Origin: Apostichopus japonicus
Lineage: Eukaryota; Echinodermata; Holothuroidea; Aspidochirotida; Stichopodidae
Length of the DNA: 64,000 nt
Direction of reading: 5' to 3'
Assembly (NCBI RefSeq): GCF_037975245.1
Contig: NC_092561.1
Coordinates: forward strand, 21,274,826 to 21,338,825
The notes beneath the pieces are model-generated. The model was not told the origin of the DNA. It did no database searches and saw only the letters and a program-made list of their open reading frames with translations. Positions 35,925 through 46,820 of the stretch are shown piece after piece; position 1 is the first letter of the stretch, and each line of letters starts with the position of its first letter. The translations under genes and the position numbers were made by a program.

Positions 35925-35955
35925 CAGTACTGATTTCGCTTAACTCCCGTTGAAA
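35925..35955 (+). repeat. Left terminal inverted repeat of giant element
   Basis: 31 bp identical to the reverse complement of 49536-49566. It is followed by repeated gttgaaaatcg/atcgataaaaat motifs to ~36030. The bases outside extend the palindrome as CCTA at left and TAGG at right. Confidence 0.9.
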
Positions 35956-36390
35956 AAAAATCAACGATCGATAACAAACGTTGAAAATCGATAAAAATAG
36001 TTGAAAATCGGTTAAAAACGAATAATTTCGTTGACAAGATTTAGACTACTGCGGGCACGGTTGTCAACGAAGTTTCAACGAAATTTCCACGAAAGTTATC
36101 GCGATCAAAAAACCGCAAAGGCAATTCTAGACATATCAAGGTTGTGACTTGCGTTGAATCCTTAGTGTAACTACAGCCGTTTTCAGAGTCTACCAGAAGT
36201 TGCCGAGGAATATTACAAACGTTACAAAAGTTTGATTGTACTGTAGATAGAGTAAGTTCTGTACTAGGTGTTTGAAAAATGATTTGGCTAGGATAATAAA
36301 AAATAGGTCTTGATCGATCGTAACAAGCACATTCTATGACTCTTAAGTTATAGGCTAGTATTTAACTAAGATAAGTTTAAGTTAACTCAC

Positions 36391-36451
36391 CAAGGAACGC
36401 AGCGTCAGAAAAACGAAATAAAAAACAAAATATCCACAATGAAGCAGTCAT
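36391..36451 (-). CDS. Possible signal-peptide exon
   Basis: On the - strand ATG 36451 opens MTASLWIFCFLFRFSDAAFL, which ends at a gtgagt donor in phase 1. It looks like a secretory leader. Joining it to the acceptor near 35840 gives a stop, so it does not code into the SEA gene that way. It may be a non-coding first exon or chance. Confidence 0.25.
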
Positions 36452-39400
36452 AGCTGGATATCAAAGAGATTTTTATTTCCAATAAATTCCTGTGTTACTG
36501 ACGAACTACAGTGCCGTTTACTACGAACCGCGCTCACTTTCAAACTTTTCTGAGAGCGCATTCCGTCCAAAAAATCTCCCACCGGCTTCAATGCACGCAA
36601 AATAAAAAACATCCTGTTATTTTCCCCCTAACCCAAAGTTGCCCGCGAATGCAGATGGACTGCCCTGGTAATTAAGGTCGCAGCCTGGTTCTGGGTCACC
36701 TACAGTATGCTGCTTACATGTGAATTCCCTACCCTGGATATCCCCAGCGACAAAACTTTTTTGAGAGGCTTAGTCCAATCAGAAACCTGGTTTTGTCAAA
36801 TTCACGCCTACCATCTGTTATTTAGCATAGTATTTATCTTCGTGGGGGTTTAGCACTGCAGAACCTTTGTCTGGCTGCCTCTAGAAGCAAACATTTTTTA
36901 CCCCTACTGTTCGTAATGGAATGGATGTAACCTGTAACTAAGTTAATTGAAAACCAAATATTCATTCATATATATGTAAGTAGAACAATCCAGCAGGGAT
37001 AAAAAGTTTATCTTGAATGAACCAATCAGAAGTCGTGCTATTAATAAAACTTGAAAACACCTGGCCAGCAAGAGAGTTGCAAACAATTGTTACTAAGAAA
37101 ATAAAGCAGTGACTTGGGGCCCACCGTTGGGGAGAATCTGGGGAAAATGAATATATTTTCATTGCTTATTTGAGTATTGAATATTGGGAAGAGCTGATCA
37201 AACATTACTGGGGAGGGCTTTCAAATGGCCTGACGGCATGTAAATTTAATTTAATGAGAAGGGGGTGTTTTTATGAATCTCCCGGTATGCGTCACATGAG
37301 AAGTAAATGTTTTGTTTTTCGGTTTTATCATCGTTTTTCAAGTGGAACACCTCATAAAATCATATATATATTTGAATATCCTTCCTTAGTTTTACTAATC
37401 GGGAATGTTTGATAAGGCGTGCAATGCATCGTTCGAAAATGTAATTTTAAAGTAGAATTGAAAATGAACAACATAAAATATCTGTGAAGCGTGTGGAGCA
37501 CAACTTTGAATATTCGTTGTGAAAGAAAACATAATGAACGATGTTTACTGTGTAAATAAATTTCGCGGAACTGGTATAGCGAAATTACGTACTGCAGCTT
37601 ACGTCAGAGAAGCTCATTAATGACACAGGTGGATAGAGCGCATTAAAATTAGTTTTAGAAAATCCACGTCCTGCCGACAAAAGTCGACAACTGTACTTGT
37701 GTTCTTGCAAGAAGTGTGAAGTTCAGCGCTACTGTCAGATAGCGCTAATCCGTAAACAATACAATGAATGTGTTAAGGATCTAACATGGAAGTGAATAAC
37801 AAACTCGACGTAGTTCCATATCTATTGAGTTTCACAAAAGTTTCGGGACGCTGTTAATAGTCCCCCACCCCCTTCCTGATATAAAATAGTTCACAAGAGG
37901 TGTTTGCCAAAAAGTAAACACATCATGTCACTTGGGGTCGATTATAACAGTGAAATAACTCATGTGTTCCCATGGGTTACACGCTCTTGAATACCCCGTC
38001 TTCCTATTTTCCATATGAACGGAGATCATCTCATGATTAACTTCACTTGATCATATGAAAAGAGTTCTCAGCGAGAAATTTAATAAATCGTTTCTCAATA
38101 ATTCGGGAATTTTTTGCCTTCAAAGTTTGTCAGCACAGTCTAAAAATTACATACTTTTTTTTTAAAAGTACATACAGATGGCCACCAGATAATCCTTTCA
38201 AGGGACGGCAATTCAACCGATCGCGAGCGCGTCATCAACAATTGGGCGATAACTGCATTTGAACAGAATCATTTCACTTTTCTAGACAAACATTGCAGTG
38301 CACGCTTGATGACGACTCCGTCATCCGACCATGACCCTACCTAGGGCGCGTTGTTCCATGTGAACGGTCATGATTGGATCATGGCCGACAGAGTAGTGCC
38401 TGTGATCATGATGAATTGATGATGAGCGCGTAATCAGCATGTGCACACAGCAAACGTGTCAGCTATCAAATCGAGGTTGTTAAGAATATTTTCTTAGGAA
38501 AGTGTAACTATAACACCCCTTGCCCCCACCGGGACTAAAGGTTAGGCCTTGCAACTTCGAATATACTGTACATACAAAGACAAATAATTTCGTTGATAGT
38601 GGCATATTTGGAATTTAATTTTTAAATAAAGTAACCAGGTGTTTTGTTAAGACATTGTGTTCCGTCCAGGGAATATAGCAGCTTCCCGTTGTCTATAACC
38701 TGCCCATGCATATACGTGTTTTACTTGGCGCATTCGTTGGTTGTTCTATGACCCGCCTCTGCGTTTAGTTTTGTGTATTTTTTTTTTTTTTTTGGCGGGG
38801 GGGGGGGGGGGCATCCCGCATAAAACAAAAGACGTTCAGATGTGAGATTTACAGTATTCTGTCAGCTAAATGTAAATTTTAGTCATAACAGTGTGGACAG
38901 CACCTAAGTTTTTTGATATACAAATGGGGCAGGATATTATAGAAACATATTAATCCTATGCAAGTAAAAATGTCTACTTTGTAGTAAAAACCTATTTTGT
39001 TAGTACGAATTAATAGTTTGCAACAAGAACTAAATTTTTGTTAAATAAAGTTTTACTTCCATGGCACCAATGGAAAGTGGCGTCATGACAACGATGCCCG
39101 GGTGGGGACTCGCCCCCCCCCCCACCCCCAAAAAATATATTTCAGAGGATTAATTTCTCAGCATATCTCAGCATGATTTGTACATGTTTTGCTGATGTAC
39201 CGGTAGTTTCTTTTTCTCTGATACTATAATAATACTTTACATTACTTGTGAAGACCTACAGTACAATAGAGCTTGTGTTTATTTATATACACGTAGCCTA
39301 CCAACAAAAGTTGTATTTATTTATGTAAATAATAAATTTTCAACACATGAGTGACTGTTTTTTTTTTTTCAACACTTTGGAAACGGGGATAAAACTTTTT

Positions 39401-39577
39401 CTCGCAATATACTGTACGTCAAATTTAATGATCAAAAGCTGTCCCTCTCCGAGTTGACAACCCCGCCCCTTCCACCATCACAACCATCATTCGTTTCCCT
39501 TATGATTTTACATGACACAAAACAGAAAACATTACAACAACGACAAGACACAAAGCATGTTCTAGAGAGGAGAAAAA
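36452..39577. other. Left arm of giant element, no recognised gene
   Basis: No conserved coding sequence is found. It holds a poly-T/poly-G run (~38779-38812), a second C run (~39114) and one copy of a ~130-bp repeat (37558-37690). Confidence 0.5.
37558..37690 (+). repeat. ~130-bp direct repeat, copy A
   Basis: It shares tttcgcggaactggtat, ctgcagcttacgtc and gccgacaaaagtcga with 48508-48640 in the same order and orientation, 11 kb apart and both inside the giant element. Confidence 0.75.
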
Positions 39578-39622
39578 GTCGCTCTTTCAGTAGTATTTGA
39601 TGGCCCTGAAAAGGGCCGTTTG
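39578..39622 (-). terminator. Histone-type 3' stem-loop plus downstream element
   Basis: On the - strand, 34 nt after the transposase stop, is AACGGCCCTTTTCAGGGCC followed by ATCA. This is a 6-bp stem (GGCCCT/AGGGCC) with a TTTC loop and the AA/C flanks of the metazoan histone mRNA consensus. Fourteen nt further on is CTGAAAGAG, matching the purine-rich U7 snRNA binding element of sea-urchin histone genes (CAAGAAAGA-like). Stop-to-stem and stem-to-element distances suit histone processing. No histone coding sequence is present, so the signal belongs to the transposase transcription unit. Confidence 0.85.
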
Positions 39623-39650
39623 ATATATAGAGGGTTGAGCTCCTGGTGGT

Positions 39651-40670
39651 TTAATGTCCCGTGGCCTTCCCTTCGACTTCCAGCACAACTGGCAGAACCT
39701 TCTGGATGTGTCCGATGTACTTTTGACACTTTTCTGGGGTAACCCTATCTTTCCAAAAAAAGGTGATCATGCGCTTTAGATCGTCTAGTGTGTATGGCTT
39801 CAATTCCGACCGCAGGCAGTGTTTCAGCTCATGCCAGAGCATCTCGATGGGGTTCAAGTCAGGACTCTCGGCTGGCGTGGGCCACCATGGTATCTGGTTT
39901 GCGACCATGAAAGATTTTGTGAAGCCACTCGTATGTTTTGGGTCGTTATCCTGAATGAAGCGATAACCACCATCCGGAAAGGCTTTTCTCACGAACGGCA
40001 GCAGTCCATTCTGGAGAAGTTCTTGGCAGTAAAATTCGCTGCGCATGATCCCGTCAAAAATTACGATATCTGTGGCACCTCTCACAGATATACCTGCCCA
40101 AACGTGAACTTTGGTTGGGTGCTTTGGTCTTCCGATCAGTTCCGGAGCTTCCCCCTTCCTCCTGAACTGTAGTTTGGCCGTGTGGTCTAATTCCACAGAA
40201 CATTCATCGGTGAAGATTGCGTTGGCGAAGGTTTCCTTATTTTCAATGCAACGAATTGCGTATTCTAGACGAGCGGTCTGGTTAACGCGGCGAATCAGTT
40301 GAGCGTATCTTGGCTTAGTGCACACCCAGTTTAGCTTTTTCTGTCGAACCCTCCGAATGGAACTTGTACTGATCGTTAAGTTCTCCTCACGTAGCTTCCT
40401 CTGGATGCCAATGGACGTTATCTCACGATTCGCATCAATGAGTTTATCCATTGCACTCAAGTGCAATGGACCAAACTTAGGAAGTGGCCGGCGGCGAGGC
40501 AGATCCCTAATCGTGCCATGTGTCTCCCACTTTCCTAGTAAATTTCTTACTGTTTTCGGGTCGACAAAATATCCCTTTTCAGCTAAAATTGCTCTTATCT
40601 TGGAAATACTATTTCCGAGCCCAGATAAGGTAACAATTTCCCTCCGGAGTGTAAGCGACAGTCGTGCCAT
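39651..40670 (-). CDS. Tc1/mariner transposase, DD34E, intact
   Basis: The 339-residue cut-and-paste transposase has the usual length for Tc1-like enzymes. Residues ~1-110 form paired helix-turn-helix DNA-binding regions (LRREIVTLSGLGNSISKI; ITSIGIQRKLREENLTIS), with a basic RDLPRRRPLPK linker. The catalytic triad is D in FTDECSVEL, D in QDNDPKHTS and E in PDLNPIEMLW. The last two are separated by 34 residues (DD34E). The ATG (40670-40668) follows a clear leader and no frame break is seen. It is transcribed divergently from the BEN-domain gene, about 1 kb away. Its mRNA probably ends at a histone-type stem-loop. I find no short inverted repeats flanking just this gene; the nearest matching ends are those of the 13.6-kb element. 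Confidence 0.95.
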   Translation of the reverse strand: MARLSLTLRREIVTLSGLGNSISKIRAILAEKGYFVDPKTVRNLLGKWETHGTIRDLPRRRPLPKFGPLHLSAMDKLIDANREITSIGIQRKLREENLTISTSSIRRVRQKKLNWVCTKPRYAQLIRRVNQTARLEYAIRCIENKETFANAIFTDECSVELDHTAKLQFRRKGEAPELIGRPKHPTKVHVWAGISVRGATDIVIFDGIMRSEFYCQELLQNGLLPFVRKAFPDGGYRFIQDNDPKHTSGFTKSFMVANQIPWWPTPAESPDLNPIEMLWHELKHCLRSELKPYTLDDLKRMITFFWKDRVTPEKCQKYIGHIQKVLPVVLEVEGKATGH

Positions 40671-41657
40671 TTTCTGCGAACGAAGTTCAGTTGGTGATTG
40701 TAACTCGCTGAATGCATTACTTCCAATTTTCTCATCGAAACATCAGACCTCCCTGTATTCAGACGATATTAATCATTTAAAACCCGCCCCTTTTTAATGA
40801 ATTGATGTAGAGAATGACGACCTCTGTCCGCCCTCGGGCGATTCTTAACGAAGAGCGTATTTTTTTTTAGCGTCTAGCAACAACACATGCTGTCTTACGA
40901 ATTACGATGTTCCTGGTTCAAGTCTTATTACGAGTAATCAAGAGCGTACTTTTATAACCTCCAGCAATAATACATGCGCTATTTGCTGACAGCCTTACGA
41001 CTTATGATGTTTTCATATAGCACCATCGAAGGATTCGATGTGACCAAAATATGGCAACTTTAGGGTGCGTAGTAATCGTGATTACGTTGATTCATTACGG
41101 ATATAAATTGATAACGTACGTTATCAATTATAGCTGCAGACTGTATTAGCGATTATAAGGCAATTAATAGGTTACAACTCCCAGAAACTTCAAGACACCA
41201 CCCACGCAGGTTCATTTGGGTTTGGAGATGAAGATTGTTTTATTCAACAAGGCCATCAAAGGAGTGTAATTCTGTCGTCAAGATCGACTTTCCCGCGATC
41301 TGCCAAAAGAACCAAAAAAAAAATCCTCCCCCCAGATGGTGAATATGAGATGGTAGTGGGATAAAAGGGCGCAATTTAAAATGAAACGGCATTACTCGCC
41401 ATGGTCTTGCAAGGTTGTAAATTGTTCTGTTCATGAAGTCTTCGTTTGTATATTTCCACCCATATTACTGATAAGTCTGATATTGATAAGCCTGCAGCAA
41501 TCGATATTAGAGCAAAGTATTTTAATGTCCGAGGACTGTCCTGTATAAGCGCATCAGTGAAACACAAAGTTGTAAATTAACTGCAACAAGATAATCATAA
41601 CCAGAAACTTCAGCGATACGCAGGTTTCCTTTCGCGGCAAGTTAAAATTGAACCAAC
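40671..41657. promoter_or_regulatory. Shared divergent promoter region with internal duplication
   Basis: This is the only DNA between two head-to-head genes. A diverged ~75-bp direct duplication lies at ~40845-40912 and ~40938-41013 (agagcgta, cagcaa, acatgc, cttacga, atgatgtt in order). On the transposase side a GC box (ggggcggg), a TTTAAA and a CATTCAG motif are seen. CATTC-type sequences mark sea-urchin histone cap sites, which is suggestive only. Confidence 0.4.
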
Positions 41658-44600
41658 ATGAAGTTGCAGGGTTTAGATACAGCAAGCGGAATTTGGATGT
41701 TTTGTAAAAAACTGGAAGAAAGAAATGGAGAAGTGCACGTCAAGTAAGTAAATATTTTTTTTCTTGTGTTTCGCTCTTCTCTCATTCTACTTTCTATAAC
41801 CAGGCATAGACATCAGGGTTATCGGTTATCATAACGTGCTGTAGACCCGCACATTGTAAATCAAAATGTGCAATTGTAAATAAGATTTTGCGTAGTACAG
41901 TATTTAATATATATTACGTTGATACTGTACCTTTAATAGCTTATCCTAGAAAAACAATATATTTGAAACAGTTAACATACATATTTACTCTCTGATAGTG
42001 GTGTGGCAACGGATGTTTTTCTTGCCAGTGCTTTCTGGGTCTCCCCCCCCCCCCCACCCCTTTCCTCCCACTGATCGATCATTGAAAGTTATTTACCTAA
42101 TTTGCAAAAGCAGCGATGTGTTCTGAATTTTTGCCGACTGAAAATTTCAACGCAATGGGAGTGATATAAAATCCCTCCTGAATTTTAAAATCAAAACTCT
42201 TCACTGTTTTCCTCAAAGCAGTACGTAAATTAACAGTTGATACAAAGTACGTGTTATTTTCATTGGTCGATAATTCCTGTAAGTGACACTTAGGAAAACT
42301 TCTCCGTAAGGTCATGTTAGTGTACAAATCATTTGGACGATATAATTACCAGTTAGCATTAACTTTTCATATTGTTTTCGATTGCGTACTATAGTTTATG
42401 TAAGAACACATTTCAATAATTAATATTTTCACAATTAGGCTAAACTTTTTAATTTTATTCGTGTGACAGATGGATAGGCTATTCTACCACTTCCTGGTTG
42501 CCTCGCAATGAGGTTAGGGAGCACCTGCTTAAGAGGCCTTTAAGAGTACAACCACGCAAACAAGATTGGCCTGTATCTAAGCATCCCAGCAAATTGCAGC
42601 GTACGGATAGCGTAACCGTGAAAAGGAACGATGGGTCAACGGGAGGTCGGCTAACCGTTCATATCAACGACCCATACAGAGGCCATGTAAGCCCATGCCC
42701 TTTTTTGTAGTTATGCCTGAGGCATCATGGCCCATTCGAGTAGGCGCGTATATGTGTATGCATGGAATGTATGTATATAAAGTATGTACTGTGTGTATAT
42801 GGGTATGTAAGTACTGTATGTGACGCCTTAACTTGTAAAACGAAATCTCACGAACCGTAGATCAGTTTAAGTTGATACTTACTACAATGATAGCACATGA
42901 TCCAGGAATGATCTATAATGTTTTTGTAGTGCCATTATGATGTATGCATAGTCATGATGGGTGGGAACCTTACAATATCACATACGGTTGGTGAGAATCT
43001 GCATTTGTAAGTTCAATATGGATATGCATGGTTTGCCACCCCAAATGATTTACTTTATTAAATATTCTTGGAGGAAGGGGTCCAATCAAATTTGTGGTTA
43101 GAACCTGGTCATAAGCTCAGCTTAAGTAGGTTGGTTTGAATAGATAATGTGACACACTGTGTAGACTGGCATGCAGAGTACGTAAACAGTGATGAGAGGT
43201 TATCACAAACGTACTGTACTTCTCAATGAGAAAAAAAAATCCCAAACAGTGGCGAATGAACCACATTGAATGTTGTATTTCTGGTTTTATTAACATGGCC
43301 TTATTCCGTTTTGGAGGGATCTTGTCTGCGCTCGCTCCAGTACCAATTGGTGTACTATCAATGAATAAATCAAAAACTGTAGGTAAACTACTCTATATTG
43401 CAGTATGGTGCTGACATTGATCCGCAACATTTGTTTCACAGATAGTGACAGCTTGCAACCAGACTATACGTTATGAACTGTTGACTGACTACATAGACTC
43501 CTCCGATACCGATGTCTCTCCAACGTCCCCTTCCCAACCACCATCATTTGTAGAAGATAACCATTTGAATATTGTTAATGACGTAAGTGTTTTCCAAAAG
43601 ATGTTGATAGTTTACTTTTAAACCACTGTGAAGGGTAGATAAAGGGGGAAGGACAAAATGCACTATTTTCTTTATCGAGGTGGGACGGTGGGTAGACTGT
43701 GATCAATGGGAGTGCCGCACGGATATGGCAAGCCATGTGGGACAAACACCGCATAATATATCCGCGTATTAATTCGAATATATACGCGTATTAATTCAAA
43801 TACACATGTGTTGTACAAGTTTCGCTTTTTGAAGCGATCTCGCGAGCCCGCCAAAACATTTATCGTTGGTATATGTACACAGCAAGAGCGGAAATGTTTT
43901 TTCGCATGTATATTCTAATTAATCCGTGCATATATTGGATTTAATCTCCATATGTATTTTATTTAATACGTGTATATATTCGAATTAATACGTGTATATA
44001 TTCGAATTAATACGTGTATATATTCGAATTAATACGTGGATATATTCGAATTAATACGCGGATATATTTAAGCCATATGATTGGCTCATAATATATACGC
44101 GTATATATTACAATTAATACGCGTATAAATTCCAATTTATACGCGGATATATTATGCAGTGTTTGTCCCATATGGCTTGCCATACACGGAAACTATAGCA
44201 GCACATCATTGCATTTTGTGTTTTTATGCACCTAATGGAATTTGCTGGTCGGTATATGGGTGCGGGGAGGGAATGAGTGGTTCGTGCACCCTTCCATTTT
44301 ACATGTTGTTCCTTTATGCCATCACAACAAATCATGAATACATTTTAACGTTTTAGATCTCAACAACCAAACAAGATATGAGTTGGATCAATAAGAGTAG
44401 TTTTTAATTCTGTCACATATATGTTAAATTTGAACCTTGAGTAATTTGAGTTGTCCTATAAGCATGTCTAAAGCATGTAATCTCCTCTATAGCAAATACT
44501 GTATTATTGTTTCAGGTCGCACATTTGACCATCCCAAAGAAGCCTCGTCAGAAAAAAAGGTCAACAGTAGACGTAAGGAAGAAGGTTAGTTGGCTTATTA

Positions 44601-46328
44601 GGGGATGGGGGTATCTTAGAAAAGCCTAGAGAAGACCTATCGTTACTTTGATATGTTTAACTCCAGCAACAAACAAAAAAGGCAGGTTGGGGTCTTCCGC
44701 TTAAAGCTGAATTATGCGTTGAAACGTCTGATATGATGCTTTTCTAATTTTGTGTCCTTTTGTTATACAGCAACTATGAATATTCATAAATGAGCCATGA
44801 AGCCATGTTAGTGCATGGTATTGTGTCTGTGTTATATAGCCGAAATATACCACCACGGTTGATATTTGAAGTCTGAGTTGTTCCCAGAATTACTTGAGTT
44901 TGTTTTGATTTCTTATTTTAAGTGTAGTTTGTAAAAAGTGTTGCCCACCTTATATATTAAGAGATTGCTTACGCATTTTTTTTTCACTAGGGAGCGAAAG
45001 TGCTGTGCATAGGAGAGTCTGCCGCTGTCTCTGACAGCAACAGTAATTGGACAGTGGAACTGCCATCTGTTTCCAGCGCCGCTATAAAAAAGGCAAAGCA
45101 AACCTTGAAAGAAAAGACCGTTGGGGATCAAGGAAGTGTTGGTGTCATAGCCAGCGCTTCTAATGAAGTGGATTGTACACGGCATGAAGAAGAAGCGGTG
45201 GATGTCGGTAGGACAGAGGAAGTTGGGAAGCAGAACCTCTGGCAAAGGCTGGAACTGGTCGAACAGAGGATGGAAAGGATGGAGTCCAACTTCATTCGTG
45301 GACAGAATGAAATTAAAAGCATGGTGTCCACTATCATGTCGATGATGAATAAGTCGGAACAAGCAAGTGATGTGTTTGCAGACAGCATGAACATTCTCCA
45401 TGATGAAGAAAGTTTTTTCACGTCTTCAGAACTTGATTACTTTGAGCCATCTACATCTTCCATCTCACACCCCACACAAACATCATCTCCCCTACCTCTA
45501 ACATCATCTCCCCAACCTCTAACATCCTCTCCCCAACCTCTAACATCCTCTCCCCAACCTCTAACGTCATCACTTCCACTAACATCATCATTTCCAATAT
45601 CAATATCACCATCTCCAACCCTAACATCACTAACTTTATCTTCCTTATCAATATCACCTCCCCTAACATCACCTCCCCTGCCCCTAACATCATCATCCCT
45701 ACCAACATCACCTTCCCTAACATCACCTCCCCTACCCCTAACATCATCATTCCTACCAACACCACCTCCCCTAACATCACCTCCTCTAACATCACCTGCC
45801 CTACCCCTAACATCATCATTTCTTCCAACATCACCTCCCCTAACATCACTTCCCCAACCCCTAACATCAACTTCCCTACCAACATCACCTCCCTTAACAT
45901 CACTTCCCCCACCCATAACATCATCTTCCCTACTAACATCACCTCCCCATACTTCATCTCACATATCTCCAACATCACTGAACCATACGAAGTCACCAAC
46001 CGAACACTCCACAGCATCCAACCTACCACAAGAATTTCTGCGGTCTCTGTGGATATATGCAGACAAACCTACGACACTTGCACGTAAACTAGCGAAAGCC
46101 ATATTCACCGTGGAGGAAATGGTATCCTGTAATTGCAATGGCACTCACGGCAAGCCGCGCCTACCATCATCCGGTATGACCTGTCTATACAACGAGCTGT
46201 TCAAGATAACACAGACTCCGATACCGCGTAGGACGTTCGTATGGAAACAAGCGACTACCGCCATAGACTCTCTAATGAGATCTATGAGATCGTACAAAAA
46301 GAAAAAAATATCCAAATCTTTGGAGTAA
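41658..46328 (+). CDS. BEN-domain protein, five exons, 616 residues
   Basis: Exons: 41658-41743, 42470-42686, 43442-43582, 44516-44584 and 44991-46328 (TAA). All have gt-ag ends, phases 2, 0, 0, 0, and sum to 1,851 nt. The protein begins MKLQGLDTASGIWMFCKKLE. Exon 4 gives a basic cluster (KKPRQKKR), a likely nuclear signal. A coiled-coil-like stretch (LWQRLELVEQRMERMESNF) lies at ~253-293. A Pro/Ser/Thr/Leu repeat domain spans ~334-497. The C-terminal ~95 residues resemble a BEN domain, a DNA- or chromatin-binding fold: ARKLAKAIFTVEEMVSC, a GKPRLP stretch, then RRTFVWKQATTAIDSLM. AATAAA lies at 46815-46820. The whole gene is inside the giant transposon-like element, with a MITE in intron 3. 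BEN assignment is by motif memory; the exon model is strong. Confidence 0.78.
43726..44182. mobile_element. Palindromic MITE, TA-flanked, in BEN gene intron 3
   Basis: The ends are inverted repeats over ~60 bp (TGGCAAGCCATGTGGGAC, then aaacaccgcataatatatc at left; the mirror at right). TA flanks both sides (43724-43725 and 44183-44184). The interior is packed with a self-complementary ~22-bp unit, ttcgaattaatacgtgtata, in several tandem copies. The whole 457 bp could fold into a long hairpin. Probably a Tc1/mariner-mobilised MITE. Confidence 0.85.
45475..45965 (+). repeat. Coding minisatellite in BEN gene exon 5
   Basis: Imperfect 15-30-bp units of the type cctaacatcacctcccctac keep the reading frame and encode LTSPPLPLTSSxLPT repeats. 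Long open frames on the opposite strand here are repeat artefacts. Confidence 0.9.
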
Positions 46329-46558
46329 TCTTTAAAATCTATTTTAACCCGTTGAACCTCATGATAATAAGTTCCAGTATAGCTTACTGTTCTGCTGCTT
46401 TAAAGTGGTGAAACATACAGTATTTTAATCAATTCCCTGTATATATCGTCGCTTTTGTTCCTGCCCCTTTTTGACATCTGATATCCTTTTTTGTCCCGCG
46501 TCGAATCTATCGCCATCGACCACTTCCTCATCGAAAAAATATATAGTCCTCTTTTTTT

Positions 46559-46638
46559 AAATTGAGAAATGGTCACCCTAGCCATACTTGAGCTTGATTG
46601 TGACATTCTGTATGGCTAGGGTGATCATTTCTCAATTT
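46559..46638 (+). ncRNA. 80-nt near-perfect hairpin in the BEN gene 3' UTR
   Basis: Arms 46559-46587 and 46610-46638 (29 nt each; core gagaaatggtcaccctagcc) are complementary with a single G-T wobble. They are separated by a 22-nt loop. Flanking T and A runs could extend the stem by ~5 bp. It lies ~230 nt after the BEN stop and upstream of the AATAAA at 46815. Size and shape match a pre-miRNA or an RNA structural element, but a tiny palindromic repeat is equally possible. Confidence 0.5.
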
Positions 46639-46814
46639 CAAAAAGCGATTTCGATGAGAAACCTTTACTGTCATAATGGCGTTTATGTATATGAAGAAGA
46701 GAAAATGGACATGTCTTATTGGGTATGTGGATGTACCACAGGTATGACAGGCTGAAAACGCTTTAGGAGAATATCTAAGGATTTGAAGCTTTGACTTGTC
46801 TCATGTTGATCTAC

Positions 46815-46820
46815 AATAAA
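46815..46820 (+). terminator. Poly(A) signal AATAAA, BEN gene
   Basis: First canonical AATAAA after the stop, ~490 nt downstream. Confidence 0.45.

Noticed and set aside
39578-39622. Remnant of a histone gene whose coding part was replaced
   Set aside because: No histone coding fragment is visible between the transposase stop and the stem-loop, and the spacing suits use by the transposase.
39651-40670. Ordinary ~1.5-kb Tc1 element nested in unrelated DNA
   Set aside because: No inverted repeats could be matched between 39360-39600 and 40690-40960; only the far 31-bp ends fit. Kept as the main alternative to test.
45437-46029. Long Gly/Asp/Val- and Met-rich frames on the - strand
   Set aside because: Antisense of the proline-rich minisatellite in the BEN gene.
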